Shown in pieces: positions 31,734 through 42,580 of a stretch of 64,000 nt of DNA. The notes beneath the pieces are model-generated. The model was not told the DNA's origin. It was given only the letters and a program-made list of their open reading frames with translations, and made no database searches. A program made the position numbers and the translations under genes. The stretch comes from Flectonema sp. DT1601. Lineage: Eukaryota; Euglenozoa; Diplonemea; Diplonemida; Diplonemidae. The stretch is from NCBI GenBank assembly GCA_964019425.1, contig OZ025856.1:1-64000 (forward strand), written 5' to 3'. The stretch's first letter is position 1. Each line of letters starts with the position of its first letter.

Positions 31734-32285
31734 CTAGAAAGTCTGCGGAGCCTTGGCAACAAGGACGGCACGCTTGCTCTTCTTTGGAACGCGGACACGG
31801 TGAATGACAGGGAATCTGATCTTCGAGTTGTGGAACTGAGTAACTGGAGGTCTGGTACATTCCTTAGCAGACTTAGTGCAAGTTCTGATTACCTGAACGT
31901 TGCTGAATGAGGCTCTGTGTTGTCCAGCAAGGTCGTTGAAGATTCTTGACACGGCTCTTGACAAGTGGGTGTCTCTCATTTCTTTGCTGGTGTTAACTGG
32001 TCCAGTTCTGGAGTACCATCTCAACTGAACTCCGAAGTTCTTAATGACACCAGGTCTCTTCTCCTTGATCTCACGAACTCCAAAGACTTCTCCGTTAGCT
32101 CTCTTGACCTTGTGGTACTCTCTCATGAACTTCCAGAACTTGGTCTTCGCAACAACGTAGTTTGGAGCGAAGCAGTTGTGCTTGAAGAGCTTTGGGTTTG
32201 GGTTCTGCTCAGTTGGAGTTGCACGTCCGACGACTTCGTAGTTTCTGAGGTGAGCCCCAGCGAGCATGGTGGTTGCCTTACCCAT
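31734..32285 (-). CDS. RPL18A: Ribosomal protein eL20 (RPL18A)
   Basis: 183 residues, no intron in the coding part. NYEVVGRATPT, FAPNYVVAKTKFWKFM, KNFGVQLRWYSRTGPVN and CTRPPVTQFHNSKIRFP match the conserved blocks of eukaryotic eL20 in order, and the length fits (human protein 176). It is a structural protein of the 60S subunit. The N terminus has about ten extra residues (MGKATTMLAGAH). CACATCAG ends 16 nt before the ATG. Confidence 0.96.
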   Translation of the reverse strand: MGKATTMLAGAHLRNYEVVGRATPTEQNPNPKLFKHNCFAPNYVVAKTKFWKFMREYHKVKRANGEVFGVREIKEKRPGVIKNFGVQLRWYSRTGPVNTSKEMRDTHLSRAVSRIFNDLAGQHRASFSNVQVIRTCTKSAKECTRPPVTQFHNSKIRFPVIHRVRVPKKSKRAVLVAKAPQTF

Positions 32286-32303
32286 GTTTTATGTTGATCA
32301 CCT

Positions 32304-32684
32304 GATGTGTTGAAATTATCTTAACATGTACTAAATACTAATCCACTTAAATAATAAGTTACGGTGAAGTGAATCCTTTGATAGGGGGAATCGCTAAATA
32401 AAAAGGCAGCAGAGCTATTTCTCAAACATCTGCGCAGACATCGTCAGTCGACAGATCGTTATAAAATACACGACCGCTTTCTTAATATCGGTTTCTCGAA
32501 AAAAATATTAATTTAGCAAATCTGCCGTACCTCACAGAGCTGGTAGACAAAATTAATATTAAAAAAAAAAAAAAAAAAAGAAATTATAATGAAACTCACA
32601 AACATAAAAAAACAGTAACAAATACAAATTAGACAAAAAGAAAGGCAAACAGATGGAAGCAATCATAACAAATGTCTTAAGGGT
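32304..32684. other. Intergenic spacer
   Basis: About 380 nt between the LRR gene and eL20, with an A run near 32561-32579. Nothing recognised. Confidence 0.5.
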
Positions 32685-34073
32685 TTAGTCATCTTGTCCA
32701 GCTTGTTCAGCAGGCTTATTTATTTTTAATTCATCAATCTTGTCTTTGATCCTTTTTTTCAAAGCATCATCAATCCGTGTTCCATTCAGGTTTACTTTTT
32801 TAATTCGACGATTCGCAACAATCAGAGAAATGACATCTTTTCCAGCAGATCTCGATATCCTATTATGACTAAGATCAATTGAAGTAATTGAGGGATGATC
32901 ACGAAGTTCTTCAGTCAGAACTTGAATACTATTATTTTGAATTCCATTATCAGACAAGTTCAGAATTTGAAGCTTCGTCATCCGTTGAAGCAGAGGAAGT
33001 AGTGGTCGTAATCCAGACTCAGCAATAAGGTTACTCGATAAATTCAACTCAATTAACGAGGAACCATTTCCAACTTCTTCCAACTGACGAAGAATACCAG
33101 AGTTAGGTTTAAATGATAATTGTTTACACTCTGAGATATATTTATCTTTTATTGACTCAGGTCTCCCACTCCTACTTTGAATCTTATCGAGTAGTGTTGT
33201 TGGTGTGCATTCCGCAAAATCATTTGCAAATTTTATTAAAAAGTCTTCCGGAGACATAAACTTATACTCAATAGCGACTCTCAAAACTTCATAAATCATA
33301 GCGAGAGGATCATCTTTGTACAGTTTGCTGTATGTGTTTTCAATTCTTAGTCGCTTCTCATCTCTGTATTGAGATCGAGCAGATATTTCTGTTGTTGTGG
33401 TAGTCGGTCGATCAGATTGTTTATGTAAAACAGAAATTTCTTTTTCTAATTCAGTTATTCTCATTGCCAATGCAGATGAGTCAATCTCGGAAGTACAATC
33501 GCTATCAGAGTGGTGTTCGTTGTTGTAGTCGAGACATTTTTTACGAATTTCGGATATTTCTTTTATCATTTTATTTATTGAAGTTGATATCTGTGCTTTA
33601 TATGAATCACGTTCTCCATTACATGTTTGAAGATCTTGCCGAAGGAGATAAATCTCACCCTCCAACTCACCACGAAGGGCTCGCAGTTCCCTAATTTCGC
33701 AGCGGGTTTTTTCAGATGCAGATAGTGATTCTCGTGTGATGATATTTTTATCGTAGAGTGGATTACAGAATGCAACTGTTCCTTTGGAGTCGTTAATATC
33801 GGAATTAGAGGCTGCTGTTGCATTGCATTCACCAACAATTCTAATCAATGATTTTATTTTTATCATCGCATCTTCTCTCGTTGATTCCTCCTCATCGCCT
33901 CTCAACATCAACGAAACCGGTTGAAGCAGTTCCTTCAACGCCGACATTACATTTTCGTAACTTGACGTGACTTCTTCTTTTACTTTATCTATGAGTTTTT
34001 CTAACAGGTCGCTGGTATCATCACCACTGCAGGATTCTCTTAGTGAGGATTTCAATTCCTCCACTGTTAGCAT
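32685..34073 (-). CDS. Coiled-coil and leucine-rich-repeat protein
   Basis: 462 residues, no intron. Residues 1-230 are helical and charged, with coiled coils near 120-215 (RELRALRGELEGEIYLLRQD). Residues about 335-430 hold at least four ribonuclease-inhibitor-type LRRs with the N-x-(L/I)-x-x-(N/T) pattern: LIELNLSSNLIAESG, LQILNLSDNGIQNNS, ITSIDLSHNRISRSA and IKKVNLNGTRIDD. The repeats resemble tropomodulin/leiomodin or NLR-type LRRs, but no actin-binding or NACHT motif is seen, so it is left unnamed. The acceptor TTATCATCACAG ends 15 nt before the ATG. The HINT1 stop is 283 nt upstream. Confidence 0.8.
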   Translation of the reverse strand: MLTVEELKSSLRESCSGDDTSDLLEKLIDKVKEEVTSSYENVMSALKELLQPVSLMLRGDEEESTREDAMIKIKSLIRIVGECNATAASNSDINDSKGTVAFCNPLYDKNIITRESLSASEKTRCEIRELRALRGELEGEIYLLRQDLQTCNGERDSYKAQISTSINKMIKEISEIRKKCLDYNNEHHSDSDCTSEIDSSALAMRITELEKEISVLHKQSDRPTTTTTEISARSQYRDEKRLRIENTYSKLYKDDPLAMIYEVLRVAIEYKFMSPEDFLIKFANDFAECTPTTLLDKIQSRSGRPESIKDKYISECKQLSFKPNSGILRQLEEVGNGSSLIELNLSSNLIAESGLRPLLPLLQRMTKLQILNLSDNGIQNNSIQVLTEELRDHPSITSIDLSHNRISRSAGKDVISLIVANRRIKKVNLNGTRIDDALKKRIKDKIDELKINKPAEQAGQDD

Positions 34074-34356
34074 ATTTTAAAGTGTCTTCTGTGATGATAA
34101 AATTAAATACAAAAAGTCACATCTCCATTATCACTGTCACTGTCAGTATCCGTCACAGTTAGTATCCGTTCGATGTTAACAAGGAACGCAGTGGAATAGT
34201 TTTTCCGCTTGCTGGGGTTTATCTACACTCGTTTTATTTTTCCCACTTTTCCTTTCTGTTCTGTTCTGCTCTTTTTTTTTCTTTTTTGTTAGTCTTCAGA
34301 AACACATTTTTTTTTTTTTTTTGTTTTTTAAATCATTACAATGAGAACCTTTTACA

Positions 34357-34734
34357 TTATCCTGGAGGCCAGTTCATCTGTCTGCCTCCGAGAATATGAA
34401 CGTGTAAGTGATAAACAGACTGTGCACCTTCTACGCCATCATTTATCACAATTCGGTAACCCTTTTCAAGCTCCGCTTCCTTCGCTACTTTTCTTGCGAC
34501 CTGAAGAAGATGTCCTAGTAGTTCTGTGTCGCAGTCTTCGGCTTTGCTCAGTTGCGTGAGTGGTTTAATTGGAAGAACTAACATATGAACAGGAGCCTGA
34601 GGAGACAAGTCTTTAATTACCATACATTTATCATCCTTGTAGACTGGCTGGGTTGGGATCTCACCGCGGGTGATTTTACCGAAGATGGTGTCTTCAGTTT
34701 CTGGGTTTTGAGCTTTTGCTACCTCGTCGGACAT
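34357..34734 (-). CDS. HINT1: HINT1-type HIT-family nucleotide hydrolase
   Basis: 125 residues, no intron. The C-terminal HIT motif HLHVHILGGRQMNWPPG (H109, H111, H113) and the preceding YRIVINDGVEGAQSVYHLH are nearly invariant in HINT1, which hydrolyses purine phosphoramidates such as AMP-lysine and acts as a dimer. DTIFGKITRGEIPTQPVYKD at the N terminus also fits. TTTTTGTTTTCAG ends 16 nt before the ATG. The DNA 5' of this gene (34911-35068) is strongly similar to the DNA 5' of the S41 peptidase genes. Confidence 0.96.
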   Translation of the reverse strand: MSDEVAKAQNPETEDTIFGKITRGEIPTQPVYKDDKCMVIKDLSPQAPVHMLVLPIKPLTQLSKAEDCDTELLGHLLQVARKVAKEAELEKGYRIVINDGVEGAQSVYHLHVHILGGRQMNWPPG

Positions 34735-34752
34735 TTAACTTTTGTGAAATCT

Positions 34753-37190
34753 GAAAACAAAAATATAAGATAGTATTCTTTTTGTTTGTTTTGTTTTGAA
34801 GTCAGGGAAGTCAAAAACCCCCCATGGGGTAACAGTAATTTGGTATCACAACCGTTAGACTCTCACAGACGAAAAGAGACGTAGTTATTACCGGAAGTTA
34901 TCAAGCTTACATATGACAGAATCACTTGAGGGGGGCGAGACGAAGAAGTAACTTCAGCAATAATTAATACTTAGCAAGTCCGGAACTGATGACTGCCACA
35001 CCAGAGGACACAATCACGGAGATTGTTTCTATAGTTTCGGCTGGAAGGATCAATTCCCAGCTGTTCAGGAAAAATAAAAGATTTGGGAGTGGAGGGGAAG
35101 GTGAAAAAAATAAAAAAAATCTCTTTTATTTCATACACAGAATCTTTCTTAAATACGACTATATGTGTCGTATGCCCACACACCACGAAAGTAAATAGAA
35201 CAGTAACGAGGATCGTTCACCCCCAGTTGTCCAAAGCATTATAATTGTACTGCGGGCTTACACTTAAGCTTTGTAACAGTACCACAAAAGTTGGGCGTAG
35301 CACATAGCCATATCACTCAGCATGAAATGAAAACAAAAAGGATCAGGTAAGATGACAGTCAGTTTATGGTCATAACTGCGCCGGACCCTAAATAATATTA
35401 TGTTTTTTTTATTTCACATAGAAAACCTTTCTATATGAAAAAAATCGCAAACGTCAAACACCGCCATACCAAGAAAAGCACGAAAGAAAATAAACAAGCA
35501 GGAACATGAACAAAATCACCCCCCCCCAATCACTAATATTGACACAAGGGGATTACCGAAGGTTTAAGTATCCTAATTCGCAAAGGAATAGAATCAAAAG
35601 GAAAGGTCAAAATGACAAAGTCAGTTAGAATATGAGTTTTAAAAAAATTGTACCAAATCAAAACATATAAAAAAAACACAATTGTTCTGCTGCTCCACAA
35701 AACATTGGAATACGTAGTTTTCAGGAGATTTAATAATTTTACTACATTCATTCCGGTTTATTAATAAGTTCGGATTCACCTATTTGTCAATTTCAAAAAG
35801 AAATAATTTCTTAATGTCCAGTCAAAATGACAAAGCCATTTAGCTGCTTAGCAAACTTAACACTAATAACTTTTTTTTAAAAATAGAAAAATCATGGTGA
35901 ATGCTCCTACATAAACGCAGATAATATTACTGTAGATTCGGGAGCAGATAAAAAAGCAATGCACCTTACGATTGAATGGAACCGTACAACAATGTTAAAT
36001 AAATTCATTACAAAAGAAAAAAAGGAATTCTATTTTTACAACAAAATTAATTTGACGAGGGGAAATACCTGATTGCTAACATAAAGCCCCAGAGCATGAG
36101 TAATCTGAATTCAGGCCAATTGGAAACTGGTTAAGATTAAAACAGGACAGCTGTTTGATTTTTTTTCGTAAAAATACAACTGTTCTATTACATAATAATT
36201 AACGTCTGTTAAAGATAGTGTTACCATGATGATGCCTTTTTAAGCAAAAAAAAAAGAACCAGAGTGAGACAAATAAGCACAACAATTGCACAGAAGTCGA
36301 TGACGTTAAAAACAAATTTCGAATTTAAATTCTGATAAGTGATGAGAGATATTTTTTTTTTTTTTTTTTAGATATGAACCGAAAACATTCGGGAAAATAT
36401 TAAAAAAATTTAAATTATTATTTTTCAACTTTTCTGCTTTTTTTTTTATCTAAACAACACTAAAAAAAAAACAATAAATGAATAACTGCGTGTACCAAAA
36501 TAAATAAATAAAAAACTCCCCTCCAAGTTTTTAATACTTTTCATTAGATCAATCGAACAATAATGTCTGTCATTGTTTTGAGGATTAATTGATACTCCTC
36601 CTCCCGACTGGAATACTACAAAGGAGCTAAGAAAACACTGCAATATGTTTTCGTAACAGTTACTCATAACAAGAGAGGATATCATGAGGAGGGATTGATT
36701 GATAAATTTGAAAAATAAGAAAAAGAAAACAAAAGTAGTGAAACCATTCAAAAATGTTGAACAGTAAAATGCCTGAGAATACTTACAACGATATAAATCT
36801 CTGCATTGTATCAAAAGTTAACTAATAAACAATTAATTACTTATGAAACAGTTGACTTAAAGCAATGTTAGTAGAGGCAAACACTTTACTAATTGAGAAA
36901 AAGAAAATTACGCTATAAACTACGTTTCCGTTTCGTGCATATCTGAACACGTCATTTTTTTATTTTCCGTGTTGTCATTCAGTTCAGTACGAGAAGAAGT
37001 CAACTTGATGCAATGAAAGAATGGAATCTGAAATTGGCTTAAACAAAAATTTGTTTCACTCAAACGCGGTTGCCACATAAGAAAGACCAACAGCTGGGAT
37101 CAATATACTCATACTGGTTCTGGGCATTTGATTGCCCGAGGGATACAATCCCACAAGTATTCGGCAGGTATTCTTATAGACAAATTCTGA
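34753..37190. other. Spacer between S41 gene 1 and HINT1
   Basis: About 2.4 kb, no gene called. It contains the upstream-type repeat (34911-35068) and, at 36270-36830, sequence related to the array spacers (for example AAGCACAACAATTGCACA and TGATAAATTTGAAAAATAAG motifs also found near 40510 and 40905). The spacer therefore looks like one from inside the array, with HINT1 where a peptidase gene would be expected. A GAAGTCAGGGAAGTCAAAA motif at 34798 recurs near 25492 and 54566. Confidence 0.55.
34911..35068. repeat. Upstream repeat family P, copy 5' of HINT1
   Basis: Shares GACGAAGAAGTAACTTCAGC, AATAATTAAT, ACTTAGCAAGTCC, GGACACAATCACGGAGATTG and TTCGGCTGGAAGGATCAATT with the blocks 5' of the S41 genes. 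It ends before the GTTCACCTTGTCC part. Confidence 0.8.
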
Positions 37191-39485
37191 CTATTCCATC
37201 ATTTCTTCACAGATATCATTGTTCTGGTTTGTTGAACTCTTCTTATGAAAGCGAAACACAAGTATGATGATGACAATTACAGCTACTGCCGGCAAAATAA
37301 TTAAAAGCAATAAGACACCCAACTTTATACCTTTATCAGAATCTGGTGCTGATCCAGCAACCACCGTACCCGGAACCTTAAAAGTACCTTTCTCATATTC
37401 CACCCAACTAGTTGTCGTTGAAATACTTTTACTTGCAATCTGTTTCAGCATATCGAGTTCTGTTGCTGGTGAGAATGGAGGCCAGTAAGGCAGTGTTTCC
37501 TTCGCGTAAACTGGTTCGAATTCACCAGAATAAGGGTCAGTAAGACTTGGATAAAAAGCAGCTAAACTGAAAGACAGTGCAGCATTAGTCATAGTGATTG
37601 GGGTAAGATCATCTCCCATACCTCTGCTATTAGCAATATCAGTCCAAGCATTCCATTGATAAACAGGAGCATTGGTAGATGAGCTCATCCTGTGACGTTC
37701 TCCACTAACACCTCCAGCAGTGAACATAGTCGCTGCTTTTACGTTTTCAAGAAGCTTCACAGTGTGAGAACACGAGCTGCCACATAATCCAAGCGACATT
37801 ACTTTAATTGTTGCAAAACCTTTCGTTGGTTGCTTTGGAAAGAAATCATCACCGAACTGACAGTTTTCAACACCAGGGAGGTTCTTAAAATCAACGAGCC
37901 GCTTGAACATACTTTCAACTTTGGGTGCGACCCAGACCTTTGGGGATCCAGTTGCACGACTCTTCTTTACTAATTTATTAGTGAAAAGATCCTTTAATTT
38001 ATTGTAAGAATTGTTTTTATCTGCGGCACTGAGTGGTTCATCAATAAGATTCTCACCTGTGGTTGATAAGATCACATTGAAAGTAGAGTCGTCAATTATT
38101 GAAGCGTAGTAGAGGTCGAGGTACTTTCTGGTCATGTCAGTCAAAGAGTATTCCCAAGCTCCTTTAACTGATGTTGTCACAGCTGGTTCAACGTGGAATG
38201 AAGAAGTTGTTTTTGAGACTTCTCTCAACTCAGTTGGCAACCACAACTTAGGAGAGAAGTAATTTAAAATATGCCAATACAACATTATTATTCCACCTCC
38301 GTTTCCGCGAACATCCAATATGAGTTCAGTTGTTTGAGATGAACGATCGTTGCAAGCTTCAACTACTTTCACGAAATCCGCCAACACTTCCAATGCTTCA
38401 CAGGGAGACCCCCCACCTATTTCTGGGAGGAACGTAGCGATGTAGAGATACATGACTGGATCATCTAAATGCTCAAAAGACGTGCACACAATATTTGGGT
38501 CGTTGGTATTTTTCGGGAACTGAGCAACGACAGTTCCCTGAGTCCACAATTCAGACGGAGATAAAGCTTCAACATTTCTCCTTTCTGGAGTGCTAATCGG
38601 CTTAATACGATGCTCGAAATCTGTTACCCTCGCATCCCTGAGCTCACGTGAAATGGAGCGAAGTCGATCAGTTTCTGAGAGAGTGCTCTGAGTCTCAACT
38701 TTTCTAACAGTTTTTTGTCGCGGAAGGTTTGCAGAAATAATCAAGTCAGTTGTTAGTTCGCGATCACCTCTTCCTGAATATAATGGAATCGTGTGCTTAG
38801 CTCCACCCAAAATTGTGATATCCACAGAGAGCAGTTGAAGACCAGTTAATGTACTTGAGATCGTCCCCTCTACGTTTCGTAAGAACTGATTTAGATCAGC
38901 TCCCCTTGTCTTTGATGCTCCACCTTCATCGAAGAAGTCAGCCAAATAAGACAATGCTGGAAACCCGTTAATCTCTGACACGATATCGTTTACTGTAATA
39001 GAGCTCCATGATTGTCCAGGTGAGAAAGTAGAGAACGTCGGATGTAAGTCACGGACATATATAACTTGTTGATTGCTAACTAATTTCGATCCCAAGATAA
39101 TGGGTAATGCATAATTTGAATGGTACCCTGAAGGGATGATGTATGCAGTATGACCATCATGAAGCTTAGAGAAAAGCCGTCCCATTGAACTGTGAAACTG
39201 GAAGTCGGAATTCCAATCTTTGATACCAAAATCCGCAAGAGCCAATCTCAAATCAACTTTCCCGACGATATTCGGATCTGTAGACATAGCAACATCAGTA
39301 CCGTGATAGAACTCAATCATTTCTGATGCTGCCTTCAACGTTTCGGTAATCACATCCTGATCAACTGGAACAGTGTTGTAACAATCAATGATGTCACTAG
39401 CTTTGTGATAATAAAAACCACCTGCAAGAATGCCATTCAAGTCACATTGTGACACTGCAAGCAGTGCGATTATTGACAACATCAT
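37191..39485 (-). CDS. S41-family surface peptidase, array copy 1
   Basis: 764 residues from MMLSIIALLAVSQC, which is a signal peptide. An upstream in-frame ATG at 39575 is less likely because copy 5 has no frame there and an acceptor (CATTCTCCTACAG) ends 41 nt before this start. The catalytic domain is of the S41 (C-terminal processing/CPAF/fungal) type: His in SKLHDGHTAYI (H112), the ELILDVRGNGGG strand, and the nucleophile region SLGLCGSSCSHTV, where alignment to SASE of CtpA places the nucleophile at the first Ser after Gly (S570). A membrane helix (LGVLLLLIILPAVAVIVIII) is followed by a basic stop-transfer and a tail ending NNDICEEMME, giving type I topology. The stalk is minimal (APDSDKG). 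Substrate unknown; probably an extracellular protease at the cell surface. Confidence 0.9.
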   Translation of the reverse strand: MMLSIIALLAVSQCDLNGILAGGFYYHKASDIIDCYNTVPVDQDVITETLKAASEMIEFYHGTDVAMSTDPNIVGKVDLRLALADFGIKDWNSDFQFHSSMGRLFSKLHDGHTAYIIPSGYHSNYALPIILGSKLVSNQQVIYVRDLHPTFSTFSPGQSWSSITVNDIVSEINGFPALSYLADFFDEGGASKTRGADLNQFLRNVEGTISSTLTGLQLLSVDITILGGAKHTIPLYSGRGDRELTTDLIISANLPRQKTVRKVETQSTLSETDRLRSISRELRDARVTDFEHRIKPISTPERRNVEALSPSELWTQGTVVAQFPKNTNDPNIVCTSFEHLDDPVMYLYIATFLPEIGGGSPCEALEVLADFVKVVEACNDRSSQTTELILDVRGNGGGIIMLYWHILNYFSPKLWLPTELREVSKTTSSFHVEPAVTTSVKGAWEYSLTDMTRKYLDLYYASIIDDSTFNVILSTTGENLIDEPLSAADKNNSYNKLKDLFTNKLVKKSRATGSPKVWVAPKVESMFKRLVDFKNLPGVENCQFGDDFFPKQPTKGFATIKVMSLGLCGSSCSHTVKLLENVKAATMFTAGGVSGERHRMSSSTNAPVYQWNAWTDIANSRGMGDDLTPITMTNAALSFSLAAFYPSLTDPYSGEFEPVYAKETLPYWPPFSPATELDMLKQIASKSISTTTSWVEYEKGTFKVPGTVVAGSAPDSDKGIKLGVLLLLIILPAVAVIVIIILVFRFHKKSSTNQNNDICEEMME

Positions 39486-39590
39486 TTCACGATGATATAA
39501 ATATTTATTACTGTACGGATAATATCCTGTAGGAGAATGAATGATGTTGGATGAGGTCAAAACAATTAAATACAACGAATTACTATTTTA

Positions 39591-39790
39591 CATGTGACAG
39601 AAGCACCTGCGGGGGGTGAGACGAAGAAGTAACTTCAGCAATAATTAATTATTTAATACTTAGCAAGTCCTAAACAGATGACTGCGGGTGACCCACACCA
39701 GTAGAGGACACAATCACGGAGATTGTTTTTATAGCTTCGGCTGGAAGGATCAATTCCCATCTGTTCACCTTGTCCAGAGACTAACAGGTT
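39591..39790. repeat. Upstream repeat family P, copy 5' of S41 gene 1
   Basis: About 200 bp from CATGTGACAGAAGCACCTGC to the CCTTGTCCAGAGACTAACAG block. It is repeated almost exactly 5' of copies 2 and 3, and partially 5' of copies 4 and 5 and HINT1. On the minus strand a donor-like GACAAG/GTGAAC lies near 39768, about 240 nt before the acceptor near the start codon, so this may be a 5'UTR exon. Confidence 0.85.
39653..39760 (-). other. Conserved 35-codon upstream open reading frame (copy 1)
   Basis: An ATG-started frame beginning MGIDPSSRSYKNNLRDCVLY and ending LGLAKY lies about 170 nt 5' of the acceptor of S41 gene 1. The same frame is present at 45725-45832 and 51704-51811. Related residues without the ATG (GIDPSSRxYxNNLRDCVL) appear 5' of HINT1 and copy 4. 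It could be a regulatory upstream ORF or part of a repeat. Confidence 0.4.
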
Positions 39791-40245
39791 AAATGCAAAA
39801 AGAAATAATCAGGGAGGAGTGGAATAAAAAAAACAAGTTAATTATCTTTTCTATTCCATTATAAACCTTTCTTCATGAAATAATCAAACGTGTCTGATAC
39901 CACCATACTACGATTGTAATACGAAGGAAATATAAAAAAACCTGGAACATGACCCGAGCATCGATATTACTCGGGGCTTACCGAAGGCTGTAAAGAAGTA
40001 CAACAATATTTTGGCAACACGAGTAACTACACCAATCTGTAAGGAACAAAATTAAATGAGAAAGTTAGTTTTAGATCTACTAATTGATTATAAATAATTT
40101 AAAATTCAATTGGTAAATTATGAAATTGAGAATACAAAAAAAATAAAATAAAATAAACCATGTTGTCTACGAAAAATTCGACTAAGAGAAATACGTGTTT
40201 GTTACGTAAAGCAACAGTTGGGTTAACTGTTTGATTTTGTTACGT

Positions 40246-40460
40246 AAAATACAACTTTACCGTATCACAACAACTATAATATTAAGATCTGTTAAAGATA
40301 CGGTGACCATGATGATTCTCAACTTAGCCTTTTGAAGTAACTATTCATGTTTTGAGAGTAATCCATAAACCTCTTACCTCTATTCTCTCATCATCAGTAT
40401 GGACACGGAAGAGTTGAAGGGATTAAGAACTCACAGGCACTGCCCACGAGCTCATATTTA
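40246..40460. repeat. 215-bp spacer repeat, copy a
   Basis: From AAAATACAACTTTACCG to CACGAGCTCATATTTA. Nearly identical to 40975-41189, with related copies at 58573-58759 and in part at 48292-48345 and 62538-62580. Confidence 0.85.
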
Positions 40461-40974
40461 TCAGTTTTTTAGTGTTACGTTGTTTTTAGAAAACAAAAAA
40501 AAAAAGAGAAGAATAAGCACAACAATTGCACAGTAGTCCGATGACGTTAAAAACAAATGTCGAACATAAATTAGATGGTTAGAAATACTAATTACGTTCA
40601 ACTTTTCTGCTTTTATCGCCTTCAGCCTATTCATTACGAGAGACACTCAACAACACAAAAACAATAAATGAATAACCGCGTACCACAATCAAATGGTTTT
40701 TAGTTCAACCCCCCTCCACTCATTAGATCAATCTAACAATAATGTCTGTTATTGTTTTGGGGATTAATTGATACATGTTTTATTGATGAATGTTAAAAGG
40801 GATCACAAAAACCATTATTAGTGGTCACGTAAACATATGTTGTGATATGTTAACAGTTACTCATAACAAGAGAGGATATCTTGAGGAGGGATTGATTGAT
40901 AAATTTGAAAATAAGAAAAAGAAAACAAAAGTAGTGAAACCACTCAAAAGGTTGAACAGCTGTTTGATTTTTTC

Positions 40975-41189
40975 AAAATACAACTTTACCGTATCACAAC
41001 AACTATAATATTAAGATCTGTTAAAGATACGGTGACCATGATGATTCTCAACTTAGCCTTTTGAAGTAACTATTCATGTTTTGAGAGTAATCCATAAACC
41101 TCTTACCTCTATTCTCTCATCATCAGTATGGACACGGAAGAGTTGAAGGGATTAAGAACTCACAGGCACTGCCCACGAGCTCATATTTA
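40975..41189. repeat. 215-bp spacer repeat, copy b
   Basis: Direct repeat of 40246-40460 with almost no differences, 729 bp away. The arrangement suggests a recent local duplication or unequal exchange. Confidence 0.85.
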
Positions 41190-41779
41190 ACTGTTTTATT
41201 GTTATTATGAGTTTATTGTAAAAGAATGCTTTGGAGAAAATATGGACGCGATGAAATTCAATAATTTTAATTTGAATAATTCGACGAGGGGAAATTCCTG
41301 GTTGCTAAGTTGAAAGCTCCAGAGGGGGTAACTTGATGCCGTATTTTCAAGCTCAAAAGGAACAACAATTTCTCCGACAATCTTGCTGCTCCAAAATTAG
41401 AAAAAGAGGCGGGCATAAACATCCTCATAATTCACACAGGGAGAAATTTGATACGATACGAAAAGATTTATCTGGGGGAAATTTGATACGGTACGAAAAG
41501 ATTTATCTGGGAAGAATACTGCAGGTCTTTGCACAAAAAAATAATGGGGGAGGGGGACACCACGCGGACTAGCCGCCGTTTTTTTGCTAAATTTTGTGAG
41601 AGGGTGAAACTTTGACAATGTAAAAACAGTAACAACTTTAGGTATTAAAAACAAAATTAATATCAAGTACTTGACTGAAGAATATTTGTAAGCTCCAGAG
41701 GGGGAAGTGATCGTTCGACAAAAACGTAGAAACAGTGAAAAAAAAAAAAAAAGAAAAACGAAAGAAGATTAAGCTTTCA

Positions 41780-41866
41780 TTTTTTGAATAGTCAGCTAAA
41801 AACTAGATAATAGAATACACTCGTACATAACTAAAATAATGTTATTACAAGTATCTAGAAATTGTT
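41780..41866. repeat. Dispersed spacer block, short copy
   Basis: TTTTTGAATAGTCAGCTAAA followed by AACTAGATAATAGAATACACTC and ACAAGTATCTAGAAAT; matches part of 47581-47785 and 53597-53801. Confidence 0.75.
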
Positions 41867-42388
41867 GACGTAAATATCTATTCGAGAGAGTGAAACTTTG
41901 ACAACATTAAAACAGAAACAACTTCAGGTATTAAAAATAAAAATCAATATCACTACTGAAATTAATACTTCTCTTGTTGTTATAGAAAAGGTTATTCGTA
42001 TATTTTCATTAAATATATATAAATATATCATAGATGGAAGTGCCCTCCAAATTTGGAGGGCGTTTGGTGAAAATCAGCCACAAAAATTTGTAGGGCCAAA
42101 ATAGGGCCATTGTAGGGCCAAAATAGGGCCAAAATAGGGCGCTGGAGGGCGCGTAGGGCGCTTTTTTAATTAAATTTAATATAATGCCGAGCTCATTTTG
42201 ACACACCCCTGCCCTCAGCGAGGTCGAATCGCATCTTATTTGACTTTTCTCCGGTTCGCCCGATCAAATGCGTCTCTGGGATATCAGTTTACTTGCCACC
42301 AGTAAACTTCTTTTTTTTCTCACAAGGTACCGTGAAGACCGGCCTATTAACAGGTTAGCAAGAACGCACTCTCCCTCCTCGAATCCCT

Positions 42389-42580
42389 CTATATTCGACT
42401 TGGTGCATTCTGCGGGCTAATCAGCTCCTTGTAGATCTGGGATGCATCGTCCACTGAAATGAGTTTCAGCTTCAGGGATTGCAGCAGGCTCCGGAAGCTC
42501 TCAAGGAGTGGTCCATTGTTTTTGCCATTGTTGACCGTCGAACCATGACCTGGAGGTCTCGGGTTCGAACCCCGTGACAC
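42389..42580 (-). pseudogene. Possible captured coding fragment inside the MITE-like element
   Basis: 63 codons with sequence such as LLESFRSLLQSLKLKLISVD and SQIYKELISPQNAP. This looks like part of a real protein rather than chance translation, but I cannot identify the source. It may be a gene fragment carried by the element. Confidence 0.3.

Noticed and set aside
36446-36814. A 122-codon minus-strand frame.
   Set aside because: Phe-rich translation of spacer repeat DNA; the same DNA in other spacers does not keep the frame.
39486-39575. An N-terminal extension of S41 copies 1-3 from an upstream ATG.
   Set aside because: It would bury the signal peptide, crosses an acceptor-like CTCCTACAG, and is not kept in copy 5.
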